DNA from: Desulforamulus putei DSM 12395
GTDB taxonomy: Bacteria; Bacillota; Desulfotomaculia; Desulfotomaculales; Desulfotomaculaceae
DNA: 64,000 bases
Assembly: GCF_900129195.1 (NCBI RefSeq)
Contig: NZ_FQUY01000013.1
Coordinates: forward strand, 16,564-80,563
Direction: 5' to 3'
The position numbers were made by a program, and so were the translations under genes. Below are positions 46,843 to 55,308 of this stretch, piece by piece. Positions within the stretch are counted from its first letter, which is position 1. Each line of letters begins with the position of its first letter. The notes beneath the pieces were generated by a model. It had not been told where the DNA came from. It saw only the letters and a program-made list of their open reading frames with translations, and ran no database searches.

Positions 46843-47556
46843 TTACTCTGCCGGGGTATTCATTTTATTTTTTTCTTTTATTGCTTCCGAAAGTCCGCCG
46901 TGAATTAAGTCAAGTAAATTTATATCACTCTTTTTAACATTTATCATGTTATCTAATTCGTGTATATTTTTAAAATTTAGCGATATGCATTTGCCTAAAT
47001 CCAGTACAAATAATTCGCATGTATCAGCATGCCTTAATAAAAGTTCCTCCCTGCCATTCCAGCAGTATTTTAGCACCTCTCCCTCTATATTTTTGTCTTT
47101 ATCAAAATACACCACAACAAAAGGTTTCTTATTCGCAAACCGGTAACAAATTAAAATTCTTTTTAATATATTGCCAGGTTCTACCTCTACGGCATCAGAC
47201 TTTTTATTAACCCATTTTTTTAAATCCCTTTTAGCATTCCATAATGTTTTATATTCTAAATAAAGCTGCAACCATCCTAGTATAAATCCGCCCAAAATAT
47301 ATACAGCAATCGTATAAACAAAAACACGATTATCCATATTTTCGGGTGTATTCTGAAACAATTTAAAATATGCTTTACTCACCTGTGAGCCGCTAAATGC
47401 TAAAGCTAGTGCGTTTATTATAAAGAATACAGCTGCTCCACGATAAACAATTCTAGCAAAGATTCCTTTTTCATCGACATTATATCCTGCAGCTGCATAA
47501 GCAATATAACCTGGTAAAAGAATAAACAATACATATAACAAGCTGGTTAAAACCAA
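46843..47556 (-). CDS. Membrane protein, DUF6338-like, paralogue of the 63443 gene
   Basis: 237 residues, TTG start overlapping the upstream stop by 10 nt. Three to four membrane helices (1-22, 35-58, 78-105) precede a cytoplasmic domain with VVVYFDKDKNIEGEVLKYCWN...ELLLRHAD. The same pattern (VKVMLKDSQNISGECLRYSWN...LLVKDAD) occurs in the protein at 63443. Overall layout resembles DUF6338. Function unknown. A CCCGGC/GCCGGG terminator hairpin (46837-46855) overlaps its stop. Confidence 0.65.
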   Translation of the reverse strand: MVLTSLLYVLFILLPGYIAYAAAGYNVDEKGIFARIVYRGAAVFFIINALALAFSGSQVSKAYFKLFQNTPENMDNRVFVYTIAVYILGGFILGWLQLYLEYKTLWNAKRDLKKWVNKKSDAVEVEPGNILKRILICYRFANKKPFVVVYFDKDKNIEGEVLKYCWNGREELLLRHADTCELFVLDLGKCISLNFKNIHELDNMINVKKSDINLLDLIHGGLSEAIKEKNKMNTPAE

Positions 47557-47879
47557 TCGTCATCATCTCCTCTGTCATAAATTATTTGCTTAATTAAAAC
47601 CTCTTTAAGAGTAATTCTTTTCTTTGCATACCTTGGATTTTCCTTTAAAACAATGCATCGTAGGTTTGTGTATGTTTTTATGCAAAAGATAAACACTAAA
47701 ATAACAAGAAAAACAACTGTACCAGTTAAAATGAACGAAGCCACGGTGATTTGTCCTTCACTACCAGTTCTTAACTGCTCAGTTAATAATGTTATTACGA
47801 ACCAAAGTAATGATACTAAAGGAATATTAAAAATAATTTCTTCGATTGCATCGGCAAAACTTTCTCTCCACAGAGACAT
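47547..47879 (-). CDS. Small membrane protein, paralogue of the 53839 gene
   Basis: 110 residues with two membrane helices (15-35, 48-72) and a C-terminal cytoplasmic motif RITLKEVLIKQIIYD, then an acidic end DDDDWF. The protein at 53839 has the same plan and ends RLTVKEILTKQYNYEE. AGGAGGG precedes ATG 47879. Confidence 0.65.
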   Translation of the reverse strand: MSLWRESFADAIEEIIFNIPLVSLLWFVITLLTEQLRTGSEGQITVASFILTGTVVFLVILVFIFCIKTYTNLRCIVLKENPRYAKKRITLKEVLIKQIIYDRGDDDDWF

Positions 47880-47918
47880 TTTATCCCTCCTAAAAACCTT
47901 ATTATTTGGGAGTTTTTA

Positions 47919-47947
47919 CCCGGTGTAATAATCAGGTTTTCCGGGTG
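47919..47947. repeat. 29-bp direct repeat, left copy
   Basis: Identical over 29 bp (starting CCCGGTGTAATAATCAGG, ending CCGGGTG) to 49127-49155, which codes for the end of the CpaB-like protein. The two copies flank the gene pair 47932-49089. Confidence 0.8.
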
Positions 47948-48546
47948 TTCTGGAATAAGGTTAAATACATCTCTGCGCTATCTTTTGAACAAATTTTATC
48001 TTCCCATATTTCCTCCCATTGAATGGCAGACGTAAAAAACAAATAAGGTATTAGCCAAATCAGAAGAATCTTAAATGATAAATATTTAATCAGAATTATT
48101 GCCGGTATAATTGCTGGCATCAAGCAACAACATATCCACGAAAACGAATCCCAATATCTATATCGACACTCTATTCTTACTGCATATTTCTCAGGGTATA
48201 ATTTATATAAAGGTTTATTCTTTGTCAGTAAACTAACCAGTAATAAAGCTGCCAGACCCACAACTAGCTGGATTAAACCTAACAGCAGTGAACATAAACA
48301 TATCAAATGTTGGTCGTCCTTAAGTCCAAAAACAGTCAAATTTTTAATAAAAGTAAAGGGTGAAAAATTATGCTCACTGAAAATATTCCAGATATAGAAG
48401 GCAAGCAAAGGGAGCAACGGAACAAACAAGATTCTGATAACATCCTCTTTGGAAAAACCTGTACCGTTTCTACTTTTGATGTTCCTGACCATTCGAGTAT
48501 ACTTAGACTCCCTTTTGGGAATCTTTTTGTTCATAGATACGGCCAT
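47932..48546 (-). CDS. Polytopic membrane protein of unknown function
   Basis: 204 residues if started at ATG 48546 (no clear SD; another ATG at 48534). A basic N-terminus (MNKKIPKRESKYTRM) is followed by about four membrane helices (45-62, 90-120, 150-185). Its last codons are read from the duplicated 29-bp segment. A divergent plus-strand frame begins at nearly the same place, so start assignment is uncertain. Confidence 0.5.
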   Translation of the reverse strand: MAVSMNKKIPKRESKYTRMVRNIKSRNGTGFSKEDVIRILFVPLLPLLAFYIWNIFSEHNFSPFTFIKNLTVFGLKDDQHLICLCSLLLGLIQLVVGLAALLLVSLLTKNKPLYKLYPEKYAVRIECRYRYWDSFSWICCCLMPAIIPAIILIKYLSFKILLIWLIPYLFFTSAIQWEEIWEDKICSKDSAEMYLTLFQNTRKT

Positions 48547-49089
48547 TTGGTAATAGTTGTAATTTCTTTTATCATTTTTATTAGTCTGTTTTATAAAGTT
48601 TCCTTGTATAATACTTTCGCTTTTATACTCTTTATAAGTATTTCGATTATTTATTTCATTAACAGCCTTTATTTGGTTCCCCTCAGCCTTATTGGTTACG
48701 GAAGATGTATTAAAAAAGACACTTGGAAAATTCAAATGGCACCTTTCGCCTTTATTGTCTATAACCGCTTTAAAGAAAGACGAAAATTTATTATTGAAGA
48801 AATGGAGATATGTATTAATACCCTTTAAAAAGCAGGTGTTAAAAAAATTGTTCTTGTCACATGGCTTCTGACACCTGAATTGCTCCCTCAAACTCTTTCC
48901 TCCCCTCCTCCTAAATATGAAAAACTTGGTAAAGGCAAAAGTCTCTGGCTGGGTATTAAGACACAGCCTTTTCACTATATTGCCAACTTCATCGGTAAAA
49001 GAAAATCAAAGTATACCCCATTAACTAGCAGTTGGTACGAATTTGAATGGGATTTTCTCATTAATAAAAACACCTCTTTCAAAAAATAA
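48547..49089 (+). pseudogene. Membrane protein gene with in-frame stop, relative of the 54520 gene
   Basis: One plus-strand frame reads two membrane helices, then a cytoplasmic domain up to CINTL, a TAA stop at 48826, and continues in the same frame (KAGVKKIVLVTWLLTPELL) to 49089. The joined product matches the plan of the intact protein at 54520-55131, where the corresponding segment IQFLRKVKI...TYTPLAVRGLL is uninterrupted. This suggests a nonsense mutation. The start near 48547 (TTG) is approximate. Confidence 0.55.
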
Positions 49090-49091
49090 GT

Positions 49092-49114
49092 GGCACCCTT
49101 AATATTTGGGTGCC
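49092..49114. terminator. Bidirectional terminator at convergent gene ends
   Basis: GGCACCC/GGGTGCC hairpin with an A/T-rich tail on the minus strand (ACTTATTTTTT), between the plus-strand pseudogene and the cpaB stop. Confidence 0.65.
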
Positions 49115-49821
49115 GCTGTGTTTTTGCCCGGTGTAATAATCAGGTTTTCCGGGTGCTCCGGTGTAACGTAAATCATTTTGGCTTTTTGGGTAGCACTAAG
49201 TATTTTTTTACCTTCCTCCCGGGTGCATATAACCACAATTTTACCTTCAGTGGGGTCTTTCCCGGCTGAAAGGTTGTTAAAGTTATGAACGATATTAGGG
49301 CCGGAGGAAGAAATAAATTTTGACCCTTTGCCGTATTCTTTAGTTCCATCATCTTCCACCGAATAGAAAGTAACATAGTCACCTTTTTTCAATAATTTAG
49401 GAAAAGCAATGTTTTTACCTTCCTGCAGTTCCAGAATCATTTCGTCCGGCTGCAGGGCTTCAAAGGCATCTACCACTTTATCTGGGTTGTTTACGAGTTT
49501 TGTGCTTAATATCTGTTCCCCGGCTGTTATGGGCATCTTGGGATAAGTACCAATAACATTCTTTAAGTCATGATAGGCTTTTGGATGTACAGATCTGGCT
49601 GATATTTTCTTTATTGCCACGTCCGCCTCTGTGATTTTTTTTAAGTTGTCTATATCCCTAACTGCTACTACTACATCCACCGGACGGATAAAAGACATCA
49701 CCGCTGTATAAATACCTACAGCAGCTATAAACCCAATAATGATGGAACCCAGCAGAATACTTTTGTTTTTGCTTTTAGGTTTAACTATTTTGGGAACGTT
49801 AGGTTTATTAAACTTTAACAT
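49099..49821 (-). CDS. cpaB: CpaB/RcpC-like pilus protein with SAF domain
   Basis: 240 residues. Membrane anchor at 22-45, then an SAF/CpaB region (VVVAVRDIDNLKKITEADV, SARSVHPKAYHDLKNVIGTYPKMPITAGEQIL) and a C-terminal domain with IVVICTREEGKKIL. CpaB/RcpC are periplasm-side components of Tad systems. In a Gram-positive host, which lacks the outer-membrane secretin RcpA, it would act at the cell wall. GGAGG precedes ATG 49821. Confidence 0.8.
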   Translation of the reverse strand: MLKFNKPNVPKIVKPKSKNKSILLGSIIIGFIAAVGIYTAVMSFIRPVDVVVAVRDIDNLKKITEADVAIKKISARSVHPKAYHDLKNVIGTYPKMPITAGEQILSTKLVNNPDKVVDAFEALQPDEMILELQEGKNIAFPKLLKKGDYVTFYSVEDDGTKEYGKGSKFISSSGPNIVHNFNNLSAGKDPTEGKIVVICTREEGKKILSATQKAKMIYVTPEHPENLIITPGKNTAAPKY

Positions 49822-49865
49822 TTTCTTATCTAATTCCTCCCGTATTAATATGCCATACTTTTAGC

Positions 49866-50762
49866 TTAATCTCCTCCAAACAACCTGCTGATTTTAGTAA
49901 ATAATGTGTCGCTCTTTTTACTGTTCAAAAGACCAGGTAAAATTGCCTCAACAAGAGAAGAAACCCCTTCCTGGTAATGTGACCTGCGGCTGACAAAATC
50001 TCCCCTGTTGAAGGCATCAGTCAATTCAGGGGAAAATGGCAGATAAATGCCTTCTTCAATGTCGTAATCACTAAACTGCTGTACCAGCTCCTGCAGGATT
50101 TTTTCATTGGTTTCTATCTGCCGGCCGTTATTTACAACCACAAATTTACTTCTTAAAGCTGTCATTTGGTGCCAGGACAGCAGCTTCCCTATTCCTTGCA
50201 AGGTGGTATCAAGCAAAATAATGCCGGTGTTACAATATTGAGTAATCTCCTGCAAGTTTTTAAGTTCTGCATTAGGTAAGTCTAAAATTATAGCATCAAA
50301 ATTTTCCTTTGCCTTTTTTATTGAATCTTTCACCTCTCCTGGTTGTGGGTAATGAAAGTAAAAGTTATCTGTTAATCGTATAGCTACTAAAGAACCTGTT
50401 TGCCCCAGGTGCAGTCCTTTATCTAAAACATACTGTTTTGTGTCCCCACCGTTCGGGTTTAAATCTATTAATAAAACATTTAGTTTGCCTGAAATTGTAT
50501 TGGCTAGGTGGACTGCAAGAGTGCTGGCTCCAATACCACCCTTTGCCCTGATTATGGCTATGCATTTTTGCGGATGTGACGAAGCGGCGGCTTTTACTAA
50601 AATAATCGGTTTTTCTCCCACCTGCCTGTTTTCTATTTTTAAAGGTTTGCCCTCCAGGACAGTATATACAGCTTCCAAGGGTATTTTTAAGGCAGTGGCT
50701 ATACCTTCGGGAGTGCAGTATTGGTGCATTTCCCGTATTTTTTGAATAAGATCATCCTGCAC
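49866..50762 (-). CDS. cpaE: CpaE/TadZ-like ParA-family protein
   Basis: 298 residues, GTG start (GAAGGATG upstream). The Walker A-like loop is RAKGGIGAST: the signature lysine is kept but the P-loop lysine is alanine, as is usual in CpaE/TadZ proteins. DLNPNGGD and IILDLPNAE follow. It places the pilus machine in the cell. N-terminal 65 residues contain an HTH-like segment (TPEGIATALKIPLEAVYTVLEG), unusual for CpaE. It is 3 bp after the next ParA-like gene. Confidence 0.82.
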   Translation of the reverse strand: MQDDLIQKIREMHQYCTPEGIATALKIPLEAVYTVLEGKPLKIENRQVGEKPIILVKAAASSHPQKCIAIIRAKGGIGASTLAVHLANTISGKLNVLLIDLNPNGGDTKQYVLDKGLHLGQTGSLVAIRLTDNFYFHYPQPGEVKDSIKKAKENFDAIILDLPNAELKNLQEITQYCNTGIILLDTTLQGIGKLLSWHQMTALRSKFVVVNNGRQIETNEKILQELVQQFSDYDIEEGIYLPFSPELTDAFNRGDFVSRRSHYQEGVSSLVEAILPGLLNSKKSDTLFTKISRLFGGD

Positions 50763-50765
50763 AAA

Positions 50766-52466
50766 CTACACATCCTTCTTGAATTTTTGAAATAACTTCT
50801 TCAAAAAACCTTGTTTTGGATTATTCTCTTCTAATCTGCCTGCAGACAATATTTCATAGCTGTACCCGGCTAATTGAGCTATTTTCTGCACCACATGGTG
50901 AATTTGGTTGTACCCCTTATCCAGGTCCACCACCTTGCCTTCATGGGTTCCCTTGACATTTTCTCGATAATTAACCGGGATAATAGCTTCTATCCGGGGC
51001 AGGGAGTTTTTATCCTTTACTTTAAGGTTAACTGAAAAGCTGGCTTCAATTTTTCTTGGATCTCTTAATTCAGGATCATACATGTTAAGTATTAAGCCAA
51101 TTTGGTCTGGCTTGACGCCGCACATGATATATTGCGGGGCATAGTCTTTGGCTTCTTCTTCCGAAAAGGAAGATTGAGTCAGTATAGAATACACCCGGTC
51201 GGCGCGCTCAAACAGTTCCTTTAACCTTTCGTCCGTCCAAAATTCAGGCGGCGTGTCAGCTATTAAGACTGGGAATTGGCTTAATAAAAAGTCCAGTATT
51301 TTTCCCACCTTACCATCTTCAAAATACGGGTTAGTGGTGTCCATCGGCCCGGGTAGAACGTAAAGGTATTCGTTTACTTTTACCAGCACATCCATCACCA
51401 GTGATGGCGAGAAAGGGTTTGCCGCCAGCAGTTCAATGCCAGGTACGCCTTCAATTTTAAAGAAGGTGGCAATATCAGGGGCAGCCAGGTTAAAGTCCAG
51501 CAGGCAGGTTTTTATCCCTGCATGGGCTAAGGCCACTGCTTTTGTAATAGCTATAGTGGTTTTTCCAACTCCGCCTTTAGTAGATGAGGATATAATTAGC
51601 TTTCCTCTGGTATTGAATGCTTGGGACGCCAAAATTGGTTGTTGTCTTGTGTCTGGTGTACTTGTTTTTTCCTCTCTTTTTATCACCGGAGTTTGAAGTT
51701 TTTGGGCCGGTATTGCCGGCCTGTCTTCTTTTTCTGTGGTTATATACTCCACTTTATTATCAGGCAAGGTATTAAGGAGAGGTTCTCTGCGGGGAAGTTC
51801 TTTAATTGTATTTTTTACTGGTATTTTAGACACCACAGGCTGTTCAACAGGTGCCCTAGCCGGTATTTCCCAGCAACCAATTTCTTCTCTGTCATACATT
51901 AAAGCAACCGGCAGGGTATAAGGCCGATCACCCGGGGTATTTGGTACATCTCCGGTAACAATGTTGTTAAAACCATAACTTTGAGCATTTTCAATAAACT
52001 CTCCGGTTGCTCTATCTCCTAAATTTCCAGCCAATAAAATAACTCTGGATTTAGGAAAGAAGGTTCTTATTTTAGAGAGTGATAGGTTTTGCTGGTTTAA
52101 ATACTTACGGCTGAACACAACTATATCAGGATAATTACTGTTTTTAAGGGTAAAATACCAGTGCTTAAATTGCGCCAGACTTTTTAAAGCTGTTAATAAA
52201 TCCCCGGCAATCTCTTTTTCTACAAGCAGAAGGCAGCTGGTGGTGATGGCCCCCAGGGCTTTCTCAGTTATTTCTTCCTGTTCAAAGGGAAGTATTTCCG
52301 GGTTTTGTTTTGCCAGCTCACTAAGGCATGCTTTTGCTTCTTCGATATTAACTGCAGGCCCAAGTTTATTGCCGTTAAACCATTCCGGAAATTGATTTTT
52401 CAGTTTTTCGACAGTCTGGTTTGCCAGCTGCTGTTTGCGTTCTTCTTCAAACTGTTCCCAGTTCAC
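50766..52466 (-). CDS. MinD/ParA-family ATPase with long N-terminal region
   Basis: 566 residues, GTG start (AGGAGG upstream). The N-terminal 170 residues are a receiver-like alpha/beta domain without clear phosphorylation site. A proline/lysine-rich linker follows (215-285). The ATPase has a complete deviant Walker A STKGGVGKTT, switch I DFNLAAPD and VLIADTPP. The combination of this canonical ATPase and the P-loop-lysine-less CpaE in tandem suggests a hetero-pair in pilus positioning. A CCCGCC/GGCGGG hairpin (52496-52514) lies just upstream. Confidence 0.82.
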   Translation of the reverse strand: MNWEQFEEERKQQLANQTVEKLKNQFPEWFNGNKLGPAVNIEEAKACLSELAKQNPEILPFEQEEITEKALGAITTSCLLLVEKEIAGDLLTALKSLAQFKHWYFTLKNSNYPDIVVFSRKYLNQQNLSLSKIRTFFPKSRVILLAGNLGDRATGEFIENAQSYGFNNIVTGDVPNTPGDRPYTLPVALMYDREEIGCWEIPARAPVEQPVVSKIPVKNTIKELPRREPLLNTLPDNKVEYITTEKEDRPAIPAQKLQTPVIKREEKTSTPDTRQQPILASQAFNTRGKLIISSSTKGGVGKTTIAITKAVALAHAGIKTCLLDFNLAAPDIATFFKIEGVPGIELLAANPFSPSLVMDVLVKVNEYLYVLPGPMDTTNPYFEDGKVGKILDFLLSQFPVLIADTPPEFWTDERLKELFERADRVYSILTQSSFSEEEAKDYAPQYIMCGVKPDQIGLILNMYDPELRDPRKIEASFSVNLKVKDKNSLPRIEAIIPVNYRENVKGTHEGKVVDLDKGYNQIHHVVQKIAQLAGYSYEILSAGRLEENNPKQGFLKKLFQKFKKDV

Positions 52467-52495
52467 AAAAAATACACCTCCTGAAAAAGAAAAGC

Positions 52496-52514
52496 CCGCC
52501 TTTGGTTGGCGGGG
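52496..52514 (-). terminator. Hairpin/terminator upstream of the ParA-like gene
   Basis: CCCGCC/GGCGGG followed on the minus strand by TTTTCTTTTTC. Confidence 0.7.
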
Positions 52515-52524
52515 GAAAGTACGT

Positions 52525-52662
52525 CTACTTACTATAGAACTGCAGAAAAATAACTACTACAGCTGCTAAAAGCAAAGTTCCTACTACAATGAAATGCGTA
52601 CGATCTATGAAATTTATGTAGATGTTTTCGTTGTTATGCTTGTCGTTTTGACTGTCTATGAT
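52525..52662 (-). CDS. Putative small membrane protein with AUC or AUA start
   Basis: An in-frame reading of 45 codons starts directly after the DUF192 stop, with GGGAGGAG 4-8 bases upstream of ATC ATA. It encodes a polar N-terminus (DSQNDKHNNEN), then a membrane helix (FIVVGTLLLAAVVVIFLQFY). No ATG, GTG or TTG exists before the helix. Either a rare AUA/AUC start is used or the frame is not translated. Confidence 0.4.
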   Translation of the reverse strand: MIDSQNDKHNNENIYINFIDRTHFIVVGTLLLAAVVVIFLQFYSK

Positions 52663-53004
52663 TTACTCCTCCCTTCCCTGCCAATACAGCACATCTCCCA
52701 CGTTAATTCTTTCCAGTGCGCCAGGTTCTACCTCTACCACCATTTCCGCATCCATGACCAATTTACTGACCCGCCAGGGTTTCAGTACCTCTTTATGCAG
52801 CACCACTCCCTGCTTATTAAGGAATATCGCCCCGATGGGAAATCGCATAAAAAAGGTATGTACCTGGCGACAGGGGCTAAGTATAAGGGCTGTGTTTTTT
52901 GGCATCTCAGACCGCCCCAGAAGCCCTTTGAGTCGGGTTAAAAAGGTGTTGGCTATAATTACATTATCGAAAGCTATTTGACTTATAGAGGAAAATTGAA
53001 GCAT
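52663..53004 (-). CDS. DUF192 protein
   Basis: 113 residues. Family signature: NTFLTRLKGLLGR, LILSPCRQVHTFFMRFPIGAIFLN, VEVEPGALERINVGDVL. It is the minimal domain without a signal peptide. DUF192 genes often sit in Tad clusters, but their biochemical role is not established. AAAGGAG precedes ATG 53004; the diguanylate cyclase gene ends 3 bp upstream. Confidence 0.9.
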   Translation of the reverse strand: MLQFSSISQIAFDNVIIANTFLTRLKGLLGRSEMPKNTALILSPCRQVHTFFMRFPIGAIFLNKQGVVLHKEVLKPWRVSKLVMDAEMVVEVEPGALERINVGDVLYWQGREE

Positions 53005-53007
53005 TTT

Positions 53008-53715
53008 TTATTCTCCTTTCACCCTATTTCTGCCTTCCTGCTTAGCTTGATACAGAAACCCGTCCGCCCTCTGTATAAGGCTTTCTACTGTATCTTCCGG
53101 CCTTCTTTGAGCCACACCCAGGCTGGCGGTGATTTTGATGGTTCCGGCACAGGTTTGTACCGGGGTGGCTTCCACTGCTTCTCTAATTCTTTCCGCAACT
53201 TTGCGGGTGTTTTGGGCATCGGACAAACAGATAACGGCAAATTCTTCCCCGCCGTATCTGGCCACTAAATCACCTAGTCGGACAGTCTTAGATATGGTCT
53301 TGGCAAAGTGTTTCAGCACTTCATCCCCCGCCTGGTGGCCATAAGTATCGTTAACTTTTTTGAAGTGGTCTATATCCAGCATGATGACGGAGAATACACT
53401 GTCGTTCTTTATCATTTCTGCCAAACGGCTGTCCAAGTGTTTGCGGTTGGCTACGCCGGTTAAGCCGTCCGTGCAGTTGGCCATCATAAGGCGAAAAGAT
53501 TCTCCGGCCTGCCGGGCGGTTTGACACAGGATTTTTTCTTCCTGCGTTTTAAGTTTTTGCAGAAGTATTGTTTTTTCCCGGCGGTGGGAAACCATGATAT
53601 ATAATACTGCTATGAGCCACAACAGCTGGCTTAGCCACAGCAGGGTTTTCACTTGTCCTATTGTACCTGCCACGCCTAATAGAAAAGGCGGGATTAATAC
53701 TGCAGGTTGTTTCAT
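53008..53715 (-). CDS. GGDEF diguanylate cyclase
   Basis: 235 residues. Two N-terminal membrane helices (5-22, 25-42), a coiled-coil linker (45-72) and a GGDEF domain with DGLTGVANRKHLD, the metal-binding DIDHFKKVND and active-site RYGGEEF. All catalytic residues are present. No obvious RxxD inhibitory site just before the active site. It would make c-di-GMP, and its position inside the pilus cluster suggests control of pilus assembly. Confidence 0.92.
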   Translation of the reverse strand: MKQPAVLIPPFLLGVAGTIGQVKTLLWLSQLLWLIAVLYIMVSHRREKTILLQKLKTQEEKILCQTARQAGESFRLMMANCTDGLTGVANRKHLDSRLAEMIKNDSVFSVIMLDIDHFKKVNDTYGHQAGDEVLKHFAKTISKTVRLGDLVARYGGEEFAVICLSDAQNTRKVAERIREAVEATPVQTCAGTIKITASLGVAQRRPEDTVESLIQRADGFLYQAKQEGRNRVKGE

Positions 53716-53740
53716 CGAATCACCCCCTTGAAAAAGGGAA

Positions 53741-53768
53741 CCCCGGTAGAATAATCATTCTGCCGGGG
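53741..53768 (-). terminator. Terminator upstream of the GGDEF gene
   Basis: CCCCGGTAGAAT/ATTCTGCCGGGG, 12-bp stem, followed on the minus strand by TTCCCTTTTTC. Confidence 0.75.
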
Positions 53769-53838
53769 CGCATTTTTCATTACCACATGAAGGCTTCTAT
53801 TGTGTTTTCATCTTTGTAAGGGCAGAAACCAAGTTAAC

Positions 53839-54153
53839 TCACTCCTCATAATTATATTGTTTAGTAAGGATTTCTTTTACTGTTAACCGGTTCCTTCTAT
53901 ACATGGCAGTTATTTTCAGTATGTTCACATATAGGTGTGAGATAAAAACAACTATTAGCAGAATATGTCCCACAACAACAGTCCATAAAATAAAGTCAAG
54001 CAATGCATTGTCAGCTAGATGTTTTACCATGTTAAATGTTTTTAGAATCATTGTCACCAGCAATGATAGCCCTGTGAATGTTATAGGCAATTGCCGGAAA
54101 AGTAATTGAATTGTTTCTTCCCCTGTGGTTTTTAATAATTTCAATTTTTTCAC
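53839..54153 (-). CDS. Small membrane protein, paralogue of the 47547 gene
   Basis: 104 residues. Two helices (22-42, 55-78), then a basic cytoplasmic tail ending RLTVKEILTKQYNYEE. GGGGG precedes ATG 54153. Same neighbourhood plan as the first copy: minus small protein, minus membrane protein, divergent plus-strand membrane protein. Confidence 0.65.
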   Translation of the reverse strand: MKKLKLLKTTGEETIQLLFRQLPITFTGLSLLVTMILKTFNMVKHLADNALLDFILWTVVVGHILLIVVFISHLYVNILKITAMYRRNRLTVKEILTKQYNYEE

Positions 54154-54207
54154 CCCCTTGTATGATATTGACCAACAGGTAATTTCCAGTTGGTCATTTT
54201 TATTTAT

Positions 54208-54465
54208 TCAAGATATCAATATCCAAACACAGGTGTTAAGGAAAAAACCTGTCAAAACAAAGCCTCCTATATAGTTCCTTAAAATGTAGTTTTCAGTTAT
54301 AGTTCCATATATAGCCATAAGTGATCCAACTATGACTCCAAAACGCAATAACCACATAAACCATTTTTCCGGAGGAATCGCAAAATGCCATACAAAAAAA
54401 GGTACGAAAACGTAAAAAAGAATTTGAAATCCCTTCTCAATCAAGTTTTCATGGCATCCCTTCAT
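54208..54465 (-). CDS. Small membrane protein
   Basis: 85 residues from ATG 54465 (GGAAGGTGAATATA upstream). Two to three hydrophobic segments (10-27, 34-58, 62-82). No family recognised. Confidence 0.55.
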   Translation of the reverse strand: MKGCHENLIEKGFQILFYVFVPFFVWHFAIPPEKWFMWLLRFGVIVGSLMAIYGTITENYILRNYIGGFVLTGFFLNTCVWILIS

Positions 54466-54519
54466 ATTATATTCACCTTCCTTCACTTTCCATCTGTGCT
54501 TACAGGGGTTATTATAACC

Positions 54520-55131
54520 TTGTTTGGTATTAGTGGTGCTTTCTTTCTGTTTTTAGGTCATTTTGTATTCATCCTCCTGAATTACCCATTGATCACCTAT
54601 TTTACTAAAACATACTTCAATATAAATCTATCTCTATTTATATATTTATTTGGACCACCCGTATATATTCTTATCTATTATGCCATCATGGTCATGATTA
54701 ATAATATATTCCACCGAATAAGTAAAAATCATTACTTGTATACTTTCTTGTCATCACCATTTTGCTACTATTTCGCATTAAAAATCCTATCTACCGATAA
54801 TACTTCACTTAATATTCCTTTAAACTGTCTTTATATAGAGATACATTTACCTGCAACTTTTAAAATAAAAAAGAATCCATATCTTAAAGATGCTCTTGTG
54901 AATGATATAAATTCTTATATCCAGTTCCTTCGAAAAGTAAAAATATTTCGAAGCGCAACCGTGTACACTTATACACCACTTGCAGTTAGAGGACTTCTAA
55001 AATTAACAAATACGGATTCAAACATATCATGTATCTCAACACCAACGCTCATTGATCCGGAAAAAGCATTGACAGTGCGGCTAACCAAAAAGAAATGGCA
55101 TTTTTACACCATTACATTTTCTAAAAAATAA
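54520..55131 (+). CDS. Membrane protein, intact relative of the 48547 pseudogene
   Basis: About 203 residues; the start is uncertain (TTG 54520 with AGGGG upstream, or ATG 54451). Two to three N-terminal membrane helices, then a soluble domain: LYIEIHLPATFKIKK, DINSYIQFLRKVKIFRSATVYTYTPLAVRGLL, ending LTKKKWHFYTITFSKK. One of only a few plus-strand genes in the pilus cluster. Function unknown. Confidence 0.6.
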   Translation: MFGISGAFFLFLGHFVFILLNYPLITYFTKTYFNINLSLFIYLFGPPVYILIYYAIMVMINNIFHRISKNHYLYTFLSSPFCYYFALKILSTDNTSLNIPLNCLYIEIHLPATFKIKKNPYLKDALVNDINSYIQFLRKVKIFRSATVYTYTPLAVRGLLKLTNTDSNISCISTPTLIDPEKALTVRLTKKKWHFYTITFSKK

Positions 55132-55134
55132 AAA

Positions 55135-55153
55135 AGCCGGGTTATCCCCGGCT
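55135..55153. terminator. Hairpin at the end of the plus-strand gene
   Basis: AGCCGGG/CCCCGGCT; flanking A-run gives a U-tract on the minus strand. Region 55154-55287 holds no supported gene, only a glutamine/proline-rich frame without SD. Confidence 0.55.
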
Positions 55154-55287
55154 CTCCATTACTGCTGCTGTCCCTGCTGTTACTTCTGCACCTATGGCTG
55201 CTGACCCTGTACTGGCGGCGCCTGCGAAGGCTGCGGTTCCTGTTCGCCCTGCCTCAGTTCCCGGTGTAACGCCATCGCCTGGCCAAA

Positions 55288-55308
55288 CCCCGGCTTATTT
55301 TGCCGGGG
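55288..55308 (-). terminator. Hairpin overlapping the thioredoxin-like gene stop
   Basis: CCCCGGC-TTATTTT-GCCGGGG. Weak T-tract. Confidence 0.5.

Noticed and set aside
48880..49089. Independent 69-codon gene
   Set aside because: It is in the same frame as the upstream membrane-protein reading and aligns with the C-terminus of the gene at 54520, so it is treated as part of one pseudogene.
54169..54196. TGACCAAC/GTTGGTCA hairpin as a minus-strand terminator
   Set aside because: The T-run is on the plus-strand side, where no gene ends; its role is unclear.
55160..55290. Glutamine/proline-rich small minus-strand frame
   Set aside because: No SD, no family, and low-complexity composition; not supported as a gene.
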